Positions 8,041 through 17,734 of a stretch of DNA of 64,000 nt are shown piece by piece. Location of the stretch: contig JADFHF010000012.1 in the NCBI GenBank assembly GCA_022567305.1, forward strand, positions 1 to 64,000, given 5' to 3'. The first letter of the stretch is position 1; each line of letters starts with the position of its first letter. The notes under the pieces were generated by a model that did not search any database, had not been told where the DNA came from, and worked only from the letters and a program-made list of their open reading frames with translations. The position numbers and the translations under genes were made by a program. Source of the stretch: Bacteroidota bacterium. Its GTDB lineage: Bacteria; Bacteroidota; Rhodothermia; Rhodothermales; UBA10348.

Positions 8041-8063
8041 GCACAGCCGCCAGGCGGCCGTGC
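8041..8063. terminator. Rho-independent terminator (bidirectional form)
   Basis: GCAC-A-GCCGC pairs with GCGGC-C-GTGC around a CAG loop, with an A-run to the left (8034-8040) and a T-run to the right (8066-8070). It could stop transcripts from either direction. It lies downstream of the small membrane peptide and purF on the minus strand. Confidence 0.8.
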
Positions 8064-8135
8064 GATTTTTCATTCAAGGTGGGCGTCGCTACGCTATCTC
8101 GTCTTTCTAATTTAAGGGGGAATGCTGAGCAGTGG

Positions 8136-8228
8136 CTATAGTAACTGAAACACAATCAGGACAATTAAACCAACCACTCCGGCTCCCAATGTCATTGCTC
8201 TGATAGCGCGATCTACAGGATTACGCAT
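8136..8228 (-). CDS. Possible 30-residue single-pass membrane peptide
   Basis: From the ATG at 8228 the minus strand encodes MRNPVDRAIRAM followed by a hydrophobic helix (TLGAGVVGLIVLIVFQLL). A clear terminator follows 73 bases after the stop, which supports a real leftward transcript. It sits downstream of purF. The Shine-Dalgarno is weak and I know no family. A longer frame from 8330 exists, but the extra part looks random. Confidence 0.35.
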   Translation of the reverse strand: MRNPVDRAIRAMTLGAGVVGLIVLIVFQLL

Positions 8229-8506
8229 GATGGATGCAGCGGTTAAACTTCGGTTGCTTCGGTAGGGAATTTCGAATGTACAAACCTTGTTAGGGTATCG
8301 AAACGAATTTGCGTCAATATAAGTACACATATATAATATTCACAACTTGTTCACAAAAAAGATTGGCTTATCCACAAACCGCCATTTGAGATCACTTCTG
8401 GTATAGATCGGAGTGATGGAGTGGAGATAGTGGGTCTATAACTCGGCGGAAACCGGAGTAACGAGAACAGAAATGCGTCTGGAATCTATCGACTACCGAC
8501 GAAGAA

Positions 8507-10009
8507 TTACCATTCGTTTTCGTCCTTTGAAACGCCCATACTTACGGGCACCGGGTACTTCGCAGTGAAGCAGGCGTCGCAGTATCCGAGCTCGCTTTCA
8601 TTAGCAGATTTCACTGCACGAATGAGACCCTCTATCGAGAGATAAGCCAGTGAATCTACTTGGAGCCATTCCTTCATTTCCTCTAATTCACTTCCGTGTC
8701 TTGTAGCAAATAATTCTTCGTGACTCGGAAAATCCATGCCATAGAAACATGGACTGATCACGGGTGGAGAGGCCACACGAAAATGAACCTCTTGTGCGCC
8801 CGCATTCCTAACCATTCGGACGAGCTGTTTCGCAGTGGTTCCACGAACGATCGAATCATCGATCATCACGACAATCCGATCTCGGAGCACGCCGGTCACC
8901 GTATTGAACTTGCTCCGAACCTTGCGCTCACGCGAATCTTGACCGGGAGCAATAAAGGTTCTGCCGACGTAATGATTTCGAATGAGTCCAATCTCAAATC
9001 GACAATCAAGTTCGAGTTTCTTGCACTCAGAGACATACCCCAACGTGGCTGTGTTCGATGAATCAGGGACAGATATTACGATCGGACAAGAACCGTCTTT
9101 TCCTGGCGGGGGCGGGGGAGCATCATGTGCGAGTTCCTTACCGATTTTTCTTCTCACCTTGTCGACCGACTCTCCGAAGATTTTCGAATCCGGCCGGGAG
9201 AAATACACATACTCGAAGATGCACTGACTTATCCCGAAATTCCGGCCAAGGTGATAACTCTGAAACTCTCCATTCTCACAACCGGCCCGGTTGATGACCA
9301 ATATCTCGCCGGGCTCGACGTCGCGAATGTACTCGGCGCCCACCAGATCGAATGCGCACGTTTCGCTGGCAATGCAGTAGGCCTTTGTACCATCCGGTCC
9401 GGCTCCTTCGATGGCTCCGAGGGCTAAAGGTCTGAAGCCATTTGGGTCTCGGACGGCGATCAATGACTCATCCGTCAGAAAGACGAGAGAGAACGCGCCT
9501 TCAACCTGTGTGAGGGCATCGATAATTTTGTCTTCCTGCCTTCGTCGTGTGCTCTGGGCGACCAGATGAAGAACGAGTTCCGTGTCGCTTGTGCTCTGGA
9601 AGAGGGTGCCCCGTTCGATGAAAGTCGTTCTGAGCTCACGAGCATTGGACAGATTTCCATTGTGTGCGAGGGCTAAATTTCCGTCTCGGTATTGAACCAC
9701 GAAGGGCTGAATATTAGCCCGATTGTTTGTAGATCCGGATGTTGAATACCGATTGTGACCGATTCCGGATGTTCCCAACAACTTGGAATTGAAGATTGAT
9801 GGTTTCTTGAACACATCGAGAACGAGACCATTACCCTTGTGAACGGGCATCACCATCTTCTGTCTCGCCTCGTCGTAAACCGACGTCACGATACCAGCGG
9901 ATTCCTGTCCTCGATGCTGCAGTGCATGAAGCCCGAGATAGATCTGATTCGCAGCGTTGTTGGCATTAACAATGCCAAAGATGCCACAGTACTCTTTGAT
10001 CTGGCGCAT
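8507..10009 (-). CDS. purF: Amidophosphoribosyltransferase
   Basis: The enzyme converts PRPP and glutamine to phosphoribosylamine, the first step of purine synthesis. The start at 10009 (MRQIKEYCGIFG) has a GGGA site about 9 bases upstream and leaves a 7-residue propeptide before the nucleophile Cys8. The N-terminal Ntn glutaminase domain contains ALQHRGQESAG and GHNRYSTSG. The C-terminal PRT domain has VVMIDDSIVRGTT. Cysteines at GISQCIF, SPCFYG and the CDAC pair match the ligands of the Bacillus-type [4Fe-4S] form, so an oxygen-sensitive cluster is likely. About 500 residues, normal length. Confidence 0.95.
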   Translation of the reverse strand: MRQIKEYCGIFGIVNANNAANQIYLGLHALQHRGQESAGIVTSVYDEARQKMVMPVHKGNGLVLDVFKKPSIFNSKLLGTSGIGHNRYSTSGSTNNRANIQPFVVQYRDGNLALAHNGNLSNARELRTTFIERGTLFQSTSDTELVLHLVAQSTRRRQEDKIIDALTQVEGAFSLVFLTDESLIAVRDPNGFRPLALGAIEGAGPDGTKAYCIASETCAFDLVGAEYIRDVEPGEILVINRAGCENGEFQSYHLGRNFGISQCIFEYVYFSRPDSKIFGESVDKVRRKIGKELAHDAPPPPPGKDGSCPIVISVPDSSNTATLGYVSECKKLELDCRFEIGLIRNHYVGRTFIAPGQDSRERKVRSKFNTVTGVLRDRIVVMIDDSIVRGTTAKQLVRMVRNAGAQEVHFRVASPPVISPCFYGMDFPSHEELFATRHGSELEEMKEWLQVDSLAYLSIEGLIRAVKSANESELGYCDACFTAKYPVPVSMGVSKDENEW

Positions 10010-10171
10010 CGGTTTTTCCCGGCCAAGAGTGGCGTTCAATGTGGGGCGTGTGATGACGTCCCCTCAGATCAGTTGCGAGAAAAATGAAAGGCTTTGATCG
10101 ACCAACAAAGTTACCCAAGTTCTATGGGGTAGACAAGCGAGATCAGGTGAAGATTCACATGGCTCTGAGAA

Positions 10172-11575
10172 CTAACTGGCATTCATGTCGGTCCGATTTC
10201 TGTCGACGGATTTCAACTCGTCTTCAGGGTCGACCTCTACGATGACGCTTACGATTCGGTGACTCTCGACACGCTCAACATTTATTTGAAGATTGTGGTG
10301 TCGGAAGGAATCCCCCGTCGCCGGAATTTCGCCTGCAAGATGAAAGATGAGGCCACCGAGCGTTTCGAAGTCGAAATCGTCTGTCTGAAGATGAGTACCC
10401 GCAATCTCATTCAGTTCATCCAGATCAATGCGCGCATCAAATCTATACACATTCTCTTCAAGCTTCTCGAACGGATCTCGTTCCGTCTCGTCATGCTCGT
10501 CCCGGATCTCCCCGACGATTTCTTCGAGTACGTCTTCAAGGGTTACCAGGCCCTCCGTACCTCCATATTCGTCGACGACGAGAGCCAGGTGGGTCTTTCG
10601 ATCCTGAAAATCCCGGAGCAGATCATCCAGCTTTTTTCCGAGTGGGACAAATATGGGTGGGCGTGCAAGGCTGGTCCAGTCGATGTGGTCTTCCTCGTCA
10701 TGAGTGGTCATGTAACGCAGCAGATCCTTGGCATAAACGATCCCAAGAATGTTATCCAAGTGTTCGACGTATAGAGGAAGTCGCGAGTGGCCACTGGTGC
10801 GAATAATCTCAATGGCCTCCGAGATCGTGGCTCCAGCAGGAAGTGCTACAACGTCCAGGCGGCTGATCATGATTTCGCGAACACTTGTGTTTCCAAATTC
10901 AACGATCGAATGGATCAGTTCGCGCTCCTCCTCTTCAATGGTTCCATGCGCCTCGCCAATCTCGGCCATGGTTTTTAGATCCTCCCCGGAGATCGGCAAG
11001 CGCCCATTGGACGGTTTGAATCGATTATGGAATGAATTCATGAATCGCGCAATAAGAGCAGAAACGGGATACAGAATTCGGTGAAGGGTGATCAGGAGCC
11101 AGGAAACACGTCGACTAAAATTGATTGCGTACCGAGTAGCCAACAGCTTTGGCGATATTTCGCTCACGACGAGGAGGACGAAGGTGAGCGCAACGACTTC
11201 GCCGAGAATGGTAAGCGTCGGGTTCCATGACATGGCAAGAGCGAAGTCATGTGTCATGATCGCCGCGAGAATGGCTGCCCCCACGTTAACAAATGTGTTC
11301 AGGATAAGAATCGTAACCAACAGGGCGCGGGGTTTCTCCAGCAGTTTGACGACTCGTTTACTGGCGCGGTCGGTATTCTTCACGAGCTGTTCTCTCTCTG
11401 TCGGAGCAAGCGAAAACAGGGCTACTTCCGAACCCGAGAAGAGGGCTGATAGAAAAAGGAGCACGACCAATACAATTGCACCCGTCAGAAACGGGGCAAG
11501 TTCGAAGGGGATTTCCTGAAGGGGAAGTGAAAAGATCAATCCCGCGATATGCAACGGAGGTTGGTCGGACTCCAA
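10172..11575 (-). CDS. CNNM/HlyC-type membrane protein (GldE-like)
   Basis: The order is a DUF21 (CNNM) membrane domain at about residues 30-190 (FLSALFSGSEVALFSL opens it), a CBS pair at about 215-335 (MISRLDVVALPAGATISEAI and VDEYGGTEGLVTLEDVLEEI), and a CorC_HlyC domain at the end. Relatives transport Mg2+/Co2+ or, in gliding Bacteroidota, act as GldE. The start codon is read as TTG at 11575; no ATG precedes the first helix. It lies upstream of purF with a gap of about 160 bases, and may be monocistronic. Confidence 0.85.
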   Translation of the reverse strand: MESDQPPLHIAGLIFSLPLQEIPFELAPFLTGAIVLVVLLFLSALFSGSEVALFSLAPTEREQLVKNTDRASKRVVKLLEKPRALLVTILILNTFVNVGAAILAAIMTHDFALAMSWNPTLTILGEVVALTFVLLVVSEISPKLLATRYAINFSRRVSWLLITLHRILYPVSALIARFMNSFHNRFKPSNGRLPISGEDLKTMAEIGEAHGTIEEEERELIHSIVEFGNTSVREIMISRLDVVALPAGATISEAIEIIRTSGHSRLPLYVEHLDNILGIVYAKDLLRYMTTHDEEDHIDWTSLARPPIFVPLGKKLDDLLRDFQDRKTHLALVVDEYGGTEGLVTLEDVLEEIVGEIRDEHDETERDPFEKLEENVYRFDARIDLDELNEIAGTHLQTDDFDFETLGGLIFHLAGEIPATGDSFRHHNLQINVERVESHRIVSVIVEVDPEDELKSVDRNRTDMNAS

Positions 11576-11692
11576 AGCGGTCGAGGCTCGATCCTCATTT
11601 AGTGAGACAGAAAAATTCTCCCGGATTCAGATCTACTGAATTGCAGTCGGACCGGTTCCGGTTACTCGGTTTTCAGACGTTTTTAAGCCGGT

Positions 11693-13060
11693 TTACATGT
11701 ACTGCTGCGTAATGATAATGAACGCGATGACCAATCCTACAGCTAGCGGGCAAACGTATCGGATGAGGACACCCCAAATATTTCCGGCCGGCATGCTGTA
11801 TCCACCGCTTTCGAGCGATTCGAGTGCTTTCGGGACCCCCCACTTCCATCCCACAAAAACGCAAAGAAGAAGCGCTCCAATACCGAGAGAATAGTTGCCC
11901 CAGATGATATTCTGTAGTGACAGAAAATCGATTCCGGACCCGAAGAAATTGGTAAAGAAATCGGATCCTCCCGCAGCGAGCGCCGAGGGTATCGCGATCA
12001 CGAAGCAAATAGCGCCCATGGTAATCGCAGCTTTTGAGCGCTTCCAGTCACGCTCATCTACGAAATAGGCAACGACTACTTCCAGCAGACTAATGGTCGA
12101 GGTGAGCGCCGCAATGGCCAAGAGGGCATAGAACGCGATGGCGAAGAAGCTACCCGCGGGCATACTTCCAAAAATCGTGGGAAGGACGATGAATACGAGG
12201 CCGGGTCCGCCGTCCGGATCTACGCCGGCCGCAAAAATTGCGGGAAAGATGATCACGCCGGCTAGAAGTGCAATCATCGTATCAAATAGAGCAACTGCCG
12301 CTCCGGCCTGAGGCAAGTTTTCACGTTTGGGGAAATAGGAGCCGTACGTAATCATGGCTCCCATACCTAGCGACAGACTAAATAGAGCCTGACCCATCGC
12401 ATTCATAATGACTCCGAACGTAATCTTCGAGAAGTCGGGCTTGAAGAGATAGACGAGTCCTTCCATACCACCTTCAAGAGTTACAGAACGAATCGCAAGA
12501 AGGATTAGAATGACCAACAGCAGTGGCATCAGGATTTTTGTCGTTCGCTCGATACCCTTTGAAATTCCACCCCGGACGACGAAGACGGTAAGTGCCAAAA
12601 AGACCGCTGTGAAGAATATGGCCAGGAGAGGGTCGCTCGTGAGCGACACGAACATGGTCTCACTCTGTTCTGCAGAGATGCTCCCGGAAAAGCCACCCAG
12701 AAGGGCTTCCCACAAATACCAGAGCGTCCATCCGGCGATCACTGAATAGAAGGCAAGAATGCCGAAACCGGTTGCTACACCTAATCCACCGACCCAATGC
12801 CACTTGGTTTCCGGAAATAAGGCTTTGAATGCGCCGACTGCATTTCGCTCCGTTCGTCGGCCGAGCGAAAGTTCGGCAAGGACGACCGGGACCCCAATGA
12901 GCAGGACGAAGAGAAGATATACGAGGACAAAGGCTCCGCCTCCGTTCTCGCCGGCGGTGTACGGAAATCGCCAAATATTACCCAGGCCGATGGCCGAGCC
13001 GGCGGCAGCGAAAATAAATCCAGTTTTTCCACTCCACTGGCCACGACTTGCAGTTGCCAT
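11693..13060 (-). CDS. Sodium-dependent transporter of the neurotransmitter:sodium symporter family
   Basis: The protein has 455 residues and about eleven to twelve membrane segments. TM1 holds the sodium/substrate motif GSAIGLGNIWRFPYTAGENG, followed by GGGAFVLVYLLFVLLIGVPV, the clear NSS (SNF) signature. It probably imports an amino acid or similar solute with Na+. A strong AAGGAG Shine-Dalgarno lies about 8 bases before the ATG. The substrate cannot be told from sequence alone. Confidence 0.92.
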   Translation of the reverse strand: MATASRGQWSGKTGFIFAAAGSAIGLGNIWRFPYTAGENGGGAFVLVYLLFVLLIGVPVVLAELSLGRRTERNAVGAFKALFPETKWHWVGGLGVATGFGILAFYSVIAGWTLWYLWEALLGGFSGSISAEQSETMFVSLTSDPLLAIFFTAVFLALTVFVVRGGISKGIERTTKILMPLLLVILILLAIRSVTLEGGMEGLVYLFKPDFSKITFGVIMNAMGQALFSLSLGMGAMITYGSYFPKRENLPQAGAAVALFDTMIALLAGVIIFPAIFAAGVDPDGGPGLVFIVLPTIFGSMPAGSFFAIAFYALLAIAALTSTISLLEVVVAYFVDERDWKRSKAAITMGAICFVIAIPSALAAGGSDFFTNFFGSGIDFLSLQNIIWGNYSLGIGALLLCVFVGWKWGVPKALESLESGGYSMPAGNIWGVLIRYVCPLAVGLVIAFIIITQQYM

Positions 13061-13323
13061 GTGATACTCCTTCTCTGTGATTCTGAGTGATACCTGAGCT
13101 GAAAACGCAAGAATAGGGCTTCTTTAGTCCAAATAGAAGATGTGCCGCGTCCCCTTGACCCCCAAATTACCGTCTCGGTGAGAAAAAGTGCAAGCTTGAC
13201 TGCTTCTGGATCTAGACGCCAACGAGAATTTCCATCCCGATCCACGTTGCTGGTCTTCGGACGTTTTGTCAGTGCGTTACGATCCAGAAGGAGTATTTGC
13301 CGCGTGAGCTGTGCCTGATCTTG

Positions 13324-15738
13324 TCACTCGTTTCGAAGAGCTTTGATCGGATTTTCTAGTGCGGCGCGGGCGGCCTGAATCCCAACGGTGGCTGTGGCTA
13401 TCACCAGCGATGCAGTGAACACAGCTGCAAATGTAGCGATACTCATCTCAGTGCTGTACGCGAAATCGTTCAGCCAGCTTCGCATTGCGAAATATGCCAA
13501 TGGCGTCGCGATGATGAATGCCGGAATGACAAGACGAACCAGGTCCCTCGTAAGCAGGTACGCGATTCCCGGAACCGACGCGCCCATGGCCTTTCGAATA
13601 CCGATTTCTTTCGAACGCCGTTCTGCTGCAAACGACGCCAGGCCGAACAGCCCCATACAGGCAATAAAAATCGTGAGGAGCGCGAAGTACTTGAGCAATT
13701 GCTGAAGCACCACATCTGAGCGATACAGCTGATCGAAGTCATCGTCGAGGAACGAATAATCGAAAAGATATCCGGGCAAAATATTGGTCCATGATTCCTC
13801 CAGCGAAGCGATGGTTTGCTGCAAGTCATCCATCTGCAATCGGACAAAGGCGAAGAAATGAAAGTTGGCAAAATGCGACATCACGACCGGACCAATCACC
13901 TCGTGAACGGACTTCGTGTGAAAATCCTTGGTTACGCCGACAATCTGCAGCCGGGCATTTCCGAAGCCCAAAAATTCCACTTCTTGACCAATAGCCTCTT
14001 CCGGATTTGTCCAGCCGAAAGCAGCTGCAGCCGTTTCGTTGATGACGACAGCGCGGGTCGAGTCGGACGAAAAATCACTCGTTAGTGGTCGTCCCGCGGC
14101 CATCTCGATTCCAAGCGTTTCCGTGTAGAGGAAATCGGTAGCGTACCAGGCGGCAACCCAGTTTTCGTCCGTCGTTATGTGTCCCGGCCTTATCCGGATT
14201 TCCTGCGTGAAGCCTCCCGGAGTACCATTGGCTGCGGTTACGCTTAACACGTTAGGATGGCGAACAATTGCATCACGGAACACGGGATACAAACGGGTGG
14301 GCGTGGGATCGGTTAGTTCGACGACGAGCACCTGGTCCTTGTCGAATCCCAGAGACTTTCCATTGATAAATTTCATCTGATTATAGACGACCGCTGTGGC
14401 AATGATCAGTGCGATTGAAATGGCAAACTGGAATACCACCAGCGCATCGCGCAGCTTGATGCCGTTTCTACCCGACAAATTGAACGTGCCCTTCAGAACG
14501 GTCGCGGGCTCAAAAGCGGAGAGGAAAAATGCCGGGTAACTACCAGAGACCAAGCCGGTAACCAGCGTCACGCCAATCACGATTGCGATCGTGCCCGGAT
14601 CGAAGAGGTGTAAAAGTCCAAATTCCTTCCCTGTCAGGGAGTTGAAGACGGGAAGAGAAATGATTGCCAATAGGAGACCGACAAAAAGCGCAAGCAGAGA
14701 TATGAGAACAGACTCACCCAGGAATTGACGTACCAAGTGAGATCTGGATGCTCCAACCACTTTTCGAACGGCAACCTCTCGGGCCCGTCCGGATGACCGC
14801 GCGGTTGCCAGATTCATGAAGTTGACGCTGGCAATCAGCAGAATGAAGATCGCGATAGCAATAAACACAAGTACCGTACCCATAGAGGCGTTTGCGACAA
14901 TTTCATCCGACCGGTGGGATTTCAAGTGGATGTCTGTCAACGGAATAAGGTCGGCGTCAATTGTGATGCCGCCTGCGCGCTGATTCGCTGGAATAGCGTT
15001 ATTGACGAATGTGTCGATTTTGTTGTCAACCTGAGATAGATCGACGTTTTCGTCAAGAAGCAAATAGGTGTATGCGAACGGAAATGTTACAGCCGGGACG
15101 TCCGTTAAATAAAGCTGCTGAGGATCCTGCATCGAGATGAACGAAGCTAGAAAATCGTACTGAAAATGACTCGTAGTTGGTGCATCCTTCATGACCGCTG
15201 TCACGCGGAAGTCGTACTGGTTATCGAGGGATAGAATTCGGTCAACAGGGTCACGGCGCCCAAAATATTTCCGAGCCATTGATTCGTTGATCACAACCGT
15301 AAATGGATCGGTTAATGCGCGTTCAGAAACACCCTGGACAAGGTCAATATCGAATATGTCGAAAACGGTGGAGTCGGCGAATACCCATCTGATCTCCGAA
15401 AAATTGACATTCTCATACGAGACCATCCATTTTTGACGCGGAGGTTTAAACCGGACTGCATTTTTGACTTCCGGGATCTCATCAACCAAGCCAGGAATCC
15501 AAAATGGCGGAGTTTGAGCAAGATCCTGCTCACCCTGCTGTGAATTAATCTGGACGCTGATCCGGTAAATATTGTCCGCCCTCTCGTGATGCCGATCGTA
15601 GCTCAGCTCATCTCGAACAAACAGAAGAATTAGCGTAAAGCACGCGAGGCCGATAGCTAGACCCGCGACATTAATGAAAGCGAATCCTTTACTCGAGCGC
15701 AGATTGCGAAGAGCAACCTTGAAGTAGTTTTCCAGCAT
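13324..15738 (-). CDS. FtsX/MacB-like ABC transporter permease (800-residue type)
   Basis: This is an 804-residue protein with the duplicated architecture common in Bacteroidota and relatives. TM1 (FAFINVAGLAIGLACFTLIL) is followed by a periplasmic MacB_PCD domain, an FtsX core of three helices (TARSSGRAREVAVRKVVGAS coupling helix), a second periplasmic domain and a second FtsX core (RSKEIGIRKAMGASVPGIAY). It should work with a MacB-like ATPase in extrusion or mechanotransmission, but none is adjacent. A paralog lies at 47339-49759. The start is at an ATG giving the usual MLENYFKVALRNL. Confidence 0.9.
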   Translation of the reverse strand: MLENYFKVALRNLRSSKGFAFINVAGLAIGLACFTLILLFVRDELSYDRHHERADNIYRISVQINSQQGEQDLAQTPPFWIPGLVDEIPEVKNAVRFKPPRQKWMVSYENVNFSEIRWVFADSTVFDIFDIDLVQGVSERALTDPFTVVINESMARKYFGRRDPVDRILSLDNQYDFRVTAVMKDAPTTSHFQYDFLASFISMQDPQQLYLTDVPAVTFPFAYTYLLLDENVDLSQVDNKIDTFVNNAIPANQRAGGITIDADLIPLTDIHLKSHRSDEIVANASMGTVLVFIAIAIFILLIASVNFMNLATARSSGRAREVAVRKVVGASRSHLVRQFLGESVLISLLALFVGLLLAIISLPVFNSLTGKEFGLLHLFDPGTIAIVIGVTLVTGLVSGSYPAFFLSAFEPATVLKGTFNLSGRNGIKLRDALVVFQFAISIALIIATAVVYNQMKFINGKSLGFDKDQVLVVELTDPTPTRLYPVFRDAIVRHPNVLSVTAANGTPGGFTQEIRIRPGHITTDENWVAAWYATDFLYTETLGIEMAAGRPLTSDFSSDSTRAVVINETAAAAFGWTNPEEAIGQEVEFLGFGNARLQIVGVTKDFHTKSVHEVIGPVVMSHFANFHFFAFVRLQMDDLQQTIASLEESWTNILPGYLFDYSFLDDDFDQLYRSDVVLQQLLKYFALLTIFIACMGLFGLASFAAERRSKEIGIRKAMGASVPGIAYLLTRDLVRLVIPAFIIATPLAYFAMRSWLNDFAYSTEMSIATFAAVFTASLVIATATVGIQAARAALENPIKALRNE

Positions 15739-16041
15739 GGTCGGTCACGAGGAAGGTTTTGGATTTCCGTTCGTCCGGCTGCGTCGCGCTAGACGATCTC
15801 AGCGATACGACAACTATTCTGATTGGATACACTGGGGACTCATTCGTACCCATCGGGGACAATTAGCCCCGATTCAATGGCTGCTGGATCGTAGCGCACT
15901 TGCAAGAAGTCCGAAGGATATACGGCCAACGTTGACGATATGGCATCTGGGTCGACGTGCACATACAAGTAGTCCGACAAAGCGCAGAACGATCGAATTT
16001 GACAATTCTTGTTGGCATGAAGACCCCGATGCCGGAAACAA
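15739..16041. other. Intergenic region without a gene
   Basis: No reading frame here looks coding. A hairpin with 7-bp arms (ATCGGGG at 15852-15858, CCCCGAT at 15867-15873) is present without a T-run. The region presumably holds the promoter of the permease gene, which starts at 15738 and reads leftward. Confidence 0.6.
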
Positions 16042-16072
16042 AAAGCCCCGCCCAAATGATGGACGAGGCTTT
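16042..16072 (-). terminator. Terminator of ssb
   Basis: AAAGCC and GGCTTT form the base of an imperfect hairpin with CG and CCA/TGG pairs inside and an AATGA loop. It lies 28 bases beyond the ssb stop on the minus strand, and T-rich sequence follows on that strand. Confidence 0.65.
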
Positions 16073-16099
16073 AAAACATTGAGTTGCAATGACAACTTG

Positions 16100-16558
16100 C
16101 TAGAAGGGAAGATCGTCGTCGGGCTCGAAGCTCATCTCGTCAGAGTTTCCATTCGTAGACGCAGTCGCCGCTGCTGTGGCCGGCTCTACCGCCTGAGATC
16201 CCTCGAACGAGTCGCCACCGCCACCACGGCCGCTCAGCATCATCATCTCACGCGCCTTGATTTCAGTCACGTATTTGGTGTTGCCGTCTTTGTCTTCGTA
16301 ACTGCGAGTCTGTAGCGATCCCTCGAAATACACTTGAGAGCCTTTCTTTAGGTACTCGTTGCATATTTCCGCGAGCCGAGCCCACGCGACAATACTATGC
16401 CACTCGGTGCGCTCAACCCATTCGCCATTGGAATCCTTGTACGATTCGTTTGTAGCCAAGCGTAAATTGCACACGGCGGTACCGGAGCCTGTATATCGAA
16501 GCTCCGGATCCTGGCCAAGATTGCCTACAAGGATCACCTTATTTATTCCACGCGCCAT
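16100..16558 (-). CDS. ssb: Single-stranded DNA-binding protein
   Basis: From the ATG at 16558 ([20 protein letters not shown]), the protein has 152 residues with an OB-fold (about 1-108), a Gly/Ala/Thr-rich linker and the acidic tip EPDDDLPF that binds partner proteins. A strong AGGAGGTG Shine-Dalgarno sits 5 bases before this ATG, which rules out the upstream ATG at 16612. It coats single-stranded DNA in replication and repair. It is divergent from mazG across a 300-base promoter region. Confidence 0.95.
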   Translation of the reverse strand: MARGINKVILVGNLGQDPELRYTGSGTAVCNLRLATNESYKDSNGEWVERTEWHSIVAWARLAEICNEYLKKGSQVYFEGSLQTRSYEDKDGNTKYVTEIKAREMMMLSGRGGGGDSFEGSQAVEPATAAATASTNGNSDEMSFEPDDDLPF

Positions 16559-16867
16559 GTTTACACCTCCTGTATCATTTTCTTTTACATGAGCCCCTGG
16601 CGATTCGTACACGAGTCCACCGGTTCACCGGTCCGTCCTGAAGTCGTTCAGCTGAATCCACCAGAAGATGTAATAGGTATATGGACGGTTATGGACCTGT
16701 TGCTCCAGCATAGAGCACAAAGATCCTGAATTGTAACTTACGGTCGAAAAATAACGACCGACTGTGACAGCCTTCTGTCGCAGCCTACTATCACCCCATA
16801 GAAATGATTCGACGAGCATTTTCCGAAACCAGTTCCACGATCGTAACCTAGTTACCAACCTGAATTA

Positions 16868-17683
16868 ATGAAATCAAAAATCTACGAAGAGTCCTTTGTG
16901 GTGTCGGAAGAACTGCTGGAATCATTTGGCGATTTCGTTGCCATCGTCCGGCAGCTACGGCGGGATTGTCCCTGGGATAGAGCGCAGACGCATGAGTCGA
17001 TCAAGCATCTTCTGATTGAAGAAGCGTACGAAACAGTGGATGCAATTAGTGACGCCGATTATGAACACCTCAGTAAGGAGCTGGGCGATATTTTATTGCA
17101 CGTCGTTTTTCATTCCGTCCTTGCGACGGAGAGCGACCGCTTCACACTTGATCAAGTCATTCGTTCAGAAACGGACAAACTCGTTCGACGGCACCCACAT
17201 GTATTCGGGGATGTTAAAGTCAGTAGCGTTGAAGAGGTCCTTACGAATTGGGAATCGATCAAAATTCGGGACGGCGAAAAAAAGTCGGCGATGGAGGGCA
17301 TTCCGAAAACGCTTCCGACGCTGCTAAGGGCTTTCCGTATCCAGGAAAAAGCAGCCGGCGTCGGTTTCGATTTTCCATCTGCTGATGATGCATGGGAAAA
17401 AGTGGACGAAGAGTTGAGAGAATTCAAACAGTTGTTGGGTCAGGACGCCGCGAAAGACGAATACGAGAAGGAGCTCGGCGATCTTCTGTTCGCTGTTGTG
17501 AACTATGCGCGCCTGAAGGGACTCAATCCGGAGAATGCGCTCGGCCACACCAATTCAAAGTTCATTCGCCGATTTCAGCACATCGAAGATAGACTCGAAG
17601 AATCGGGTACCAGCATCATAGACGCCACATTGGAGGAGATGGATGTCTTCTGGGAAGAGGCCAAGTCGCGGGAGGGCGAGTAG
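16868..17683 (+). CDS. mazG: Nucleoside triphosphate pyrophosphohydrolase
   Basis: This is a 271-residue all-alpha NTP-PPase with two MazG repeats. The first contains CPWDRAQTHESIKHLLIEEA and ELGDILLHVVFH (ExxE...ExxD metal site). The second contains EELREF and YEKELGDLLFAVVNYARLKG. The enzyme hydrolyses NTPs to NMP and PPi, which cleans non-canonical nucleotides and may lower stress nucleotides. Length fits the E. coli enzyme (263). No mazEF toxin pair is nearby. Confidence 0.93.
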   Translation: MKSKIYEESFVVSEELLESFGDFVAIVRQLRRDCPWDRAQTHESIKHLLIEEAYETVDAISDADYEHLSKELGDILLHVVFHSVLATESDRFTLDQVIRSETDKLVRRHPHVFGDVKVSSVEEVLTNWESIKIRDGEKKSAMEGIPKTLPTLLRAFRIQEKAAGVGFDFPSADDAWEKVDEELREFKQLLGQDAAKDEYEKELGDLLFAVVNYARLKGLNPENALGHTNSKFIRRFQHIEDRLEESGTSIIDATLEEMDVFWEEAKSREGE

Positions 17684-17734
17684 ATAGGGTCGGGCTGCCG
17701 CTGCGTTGACGCCACGTCAAAGCCCACTCAGACC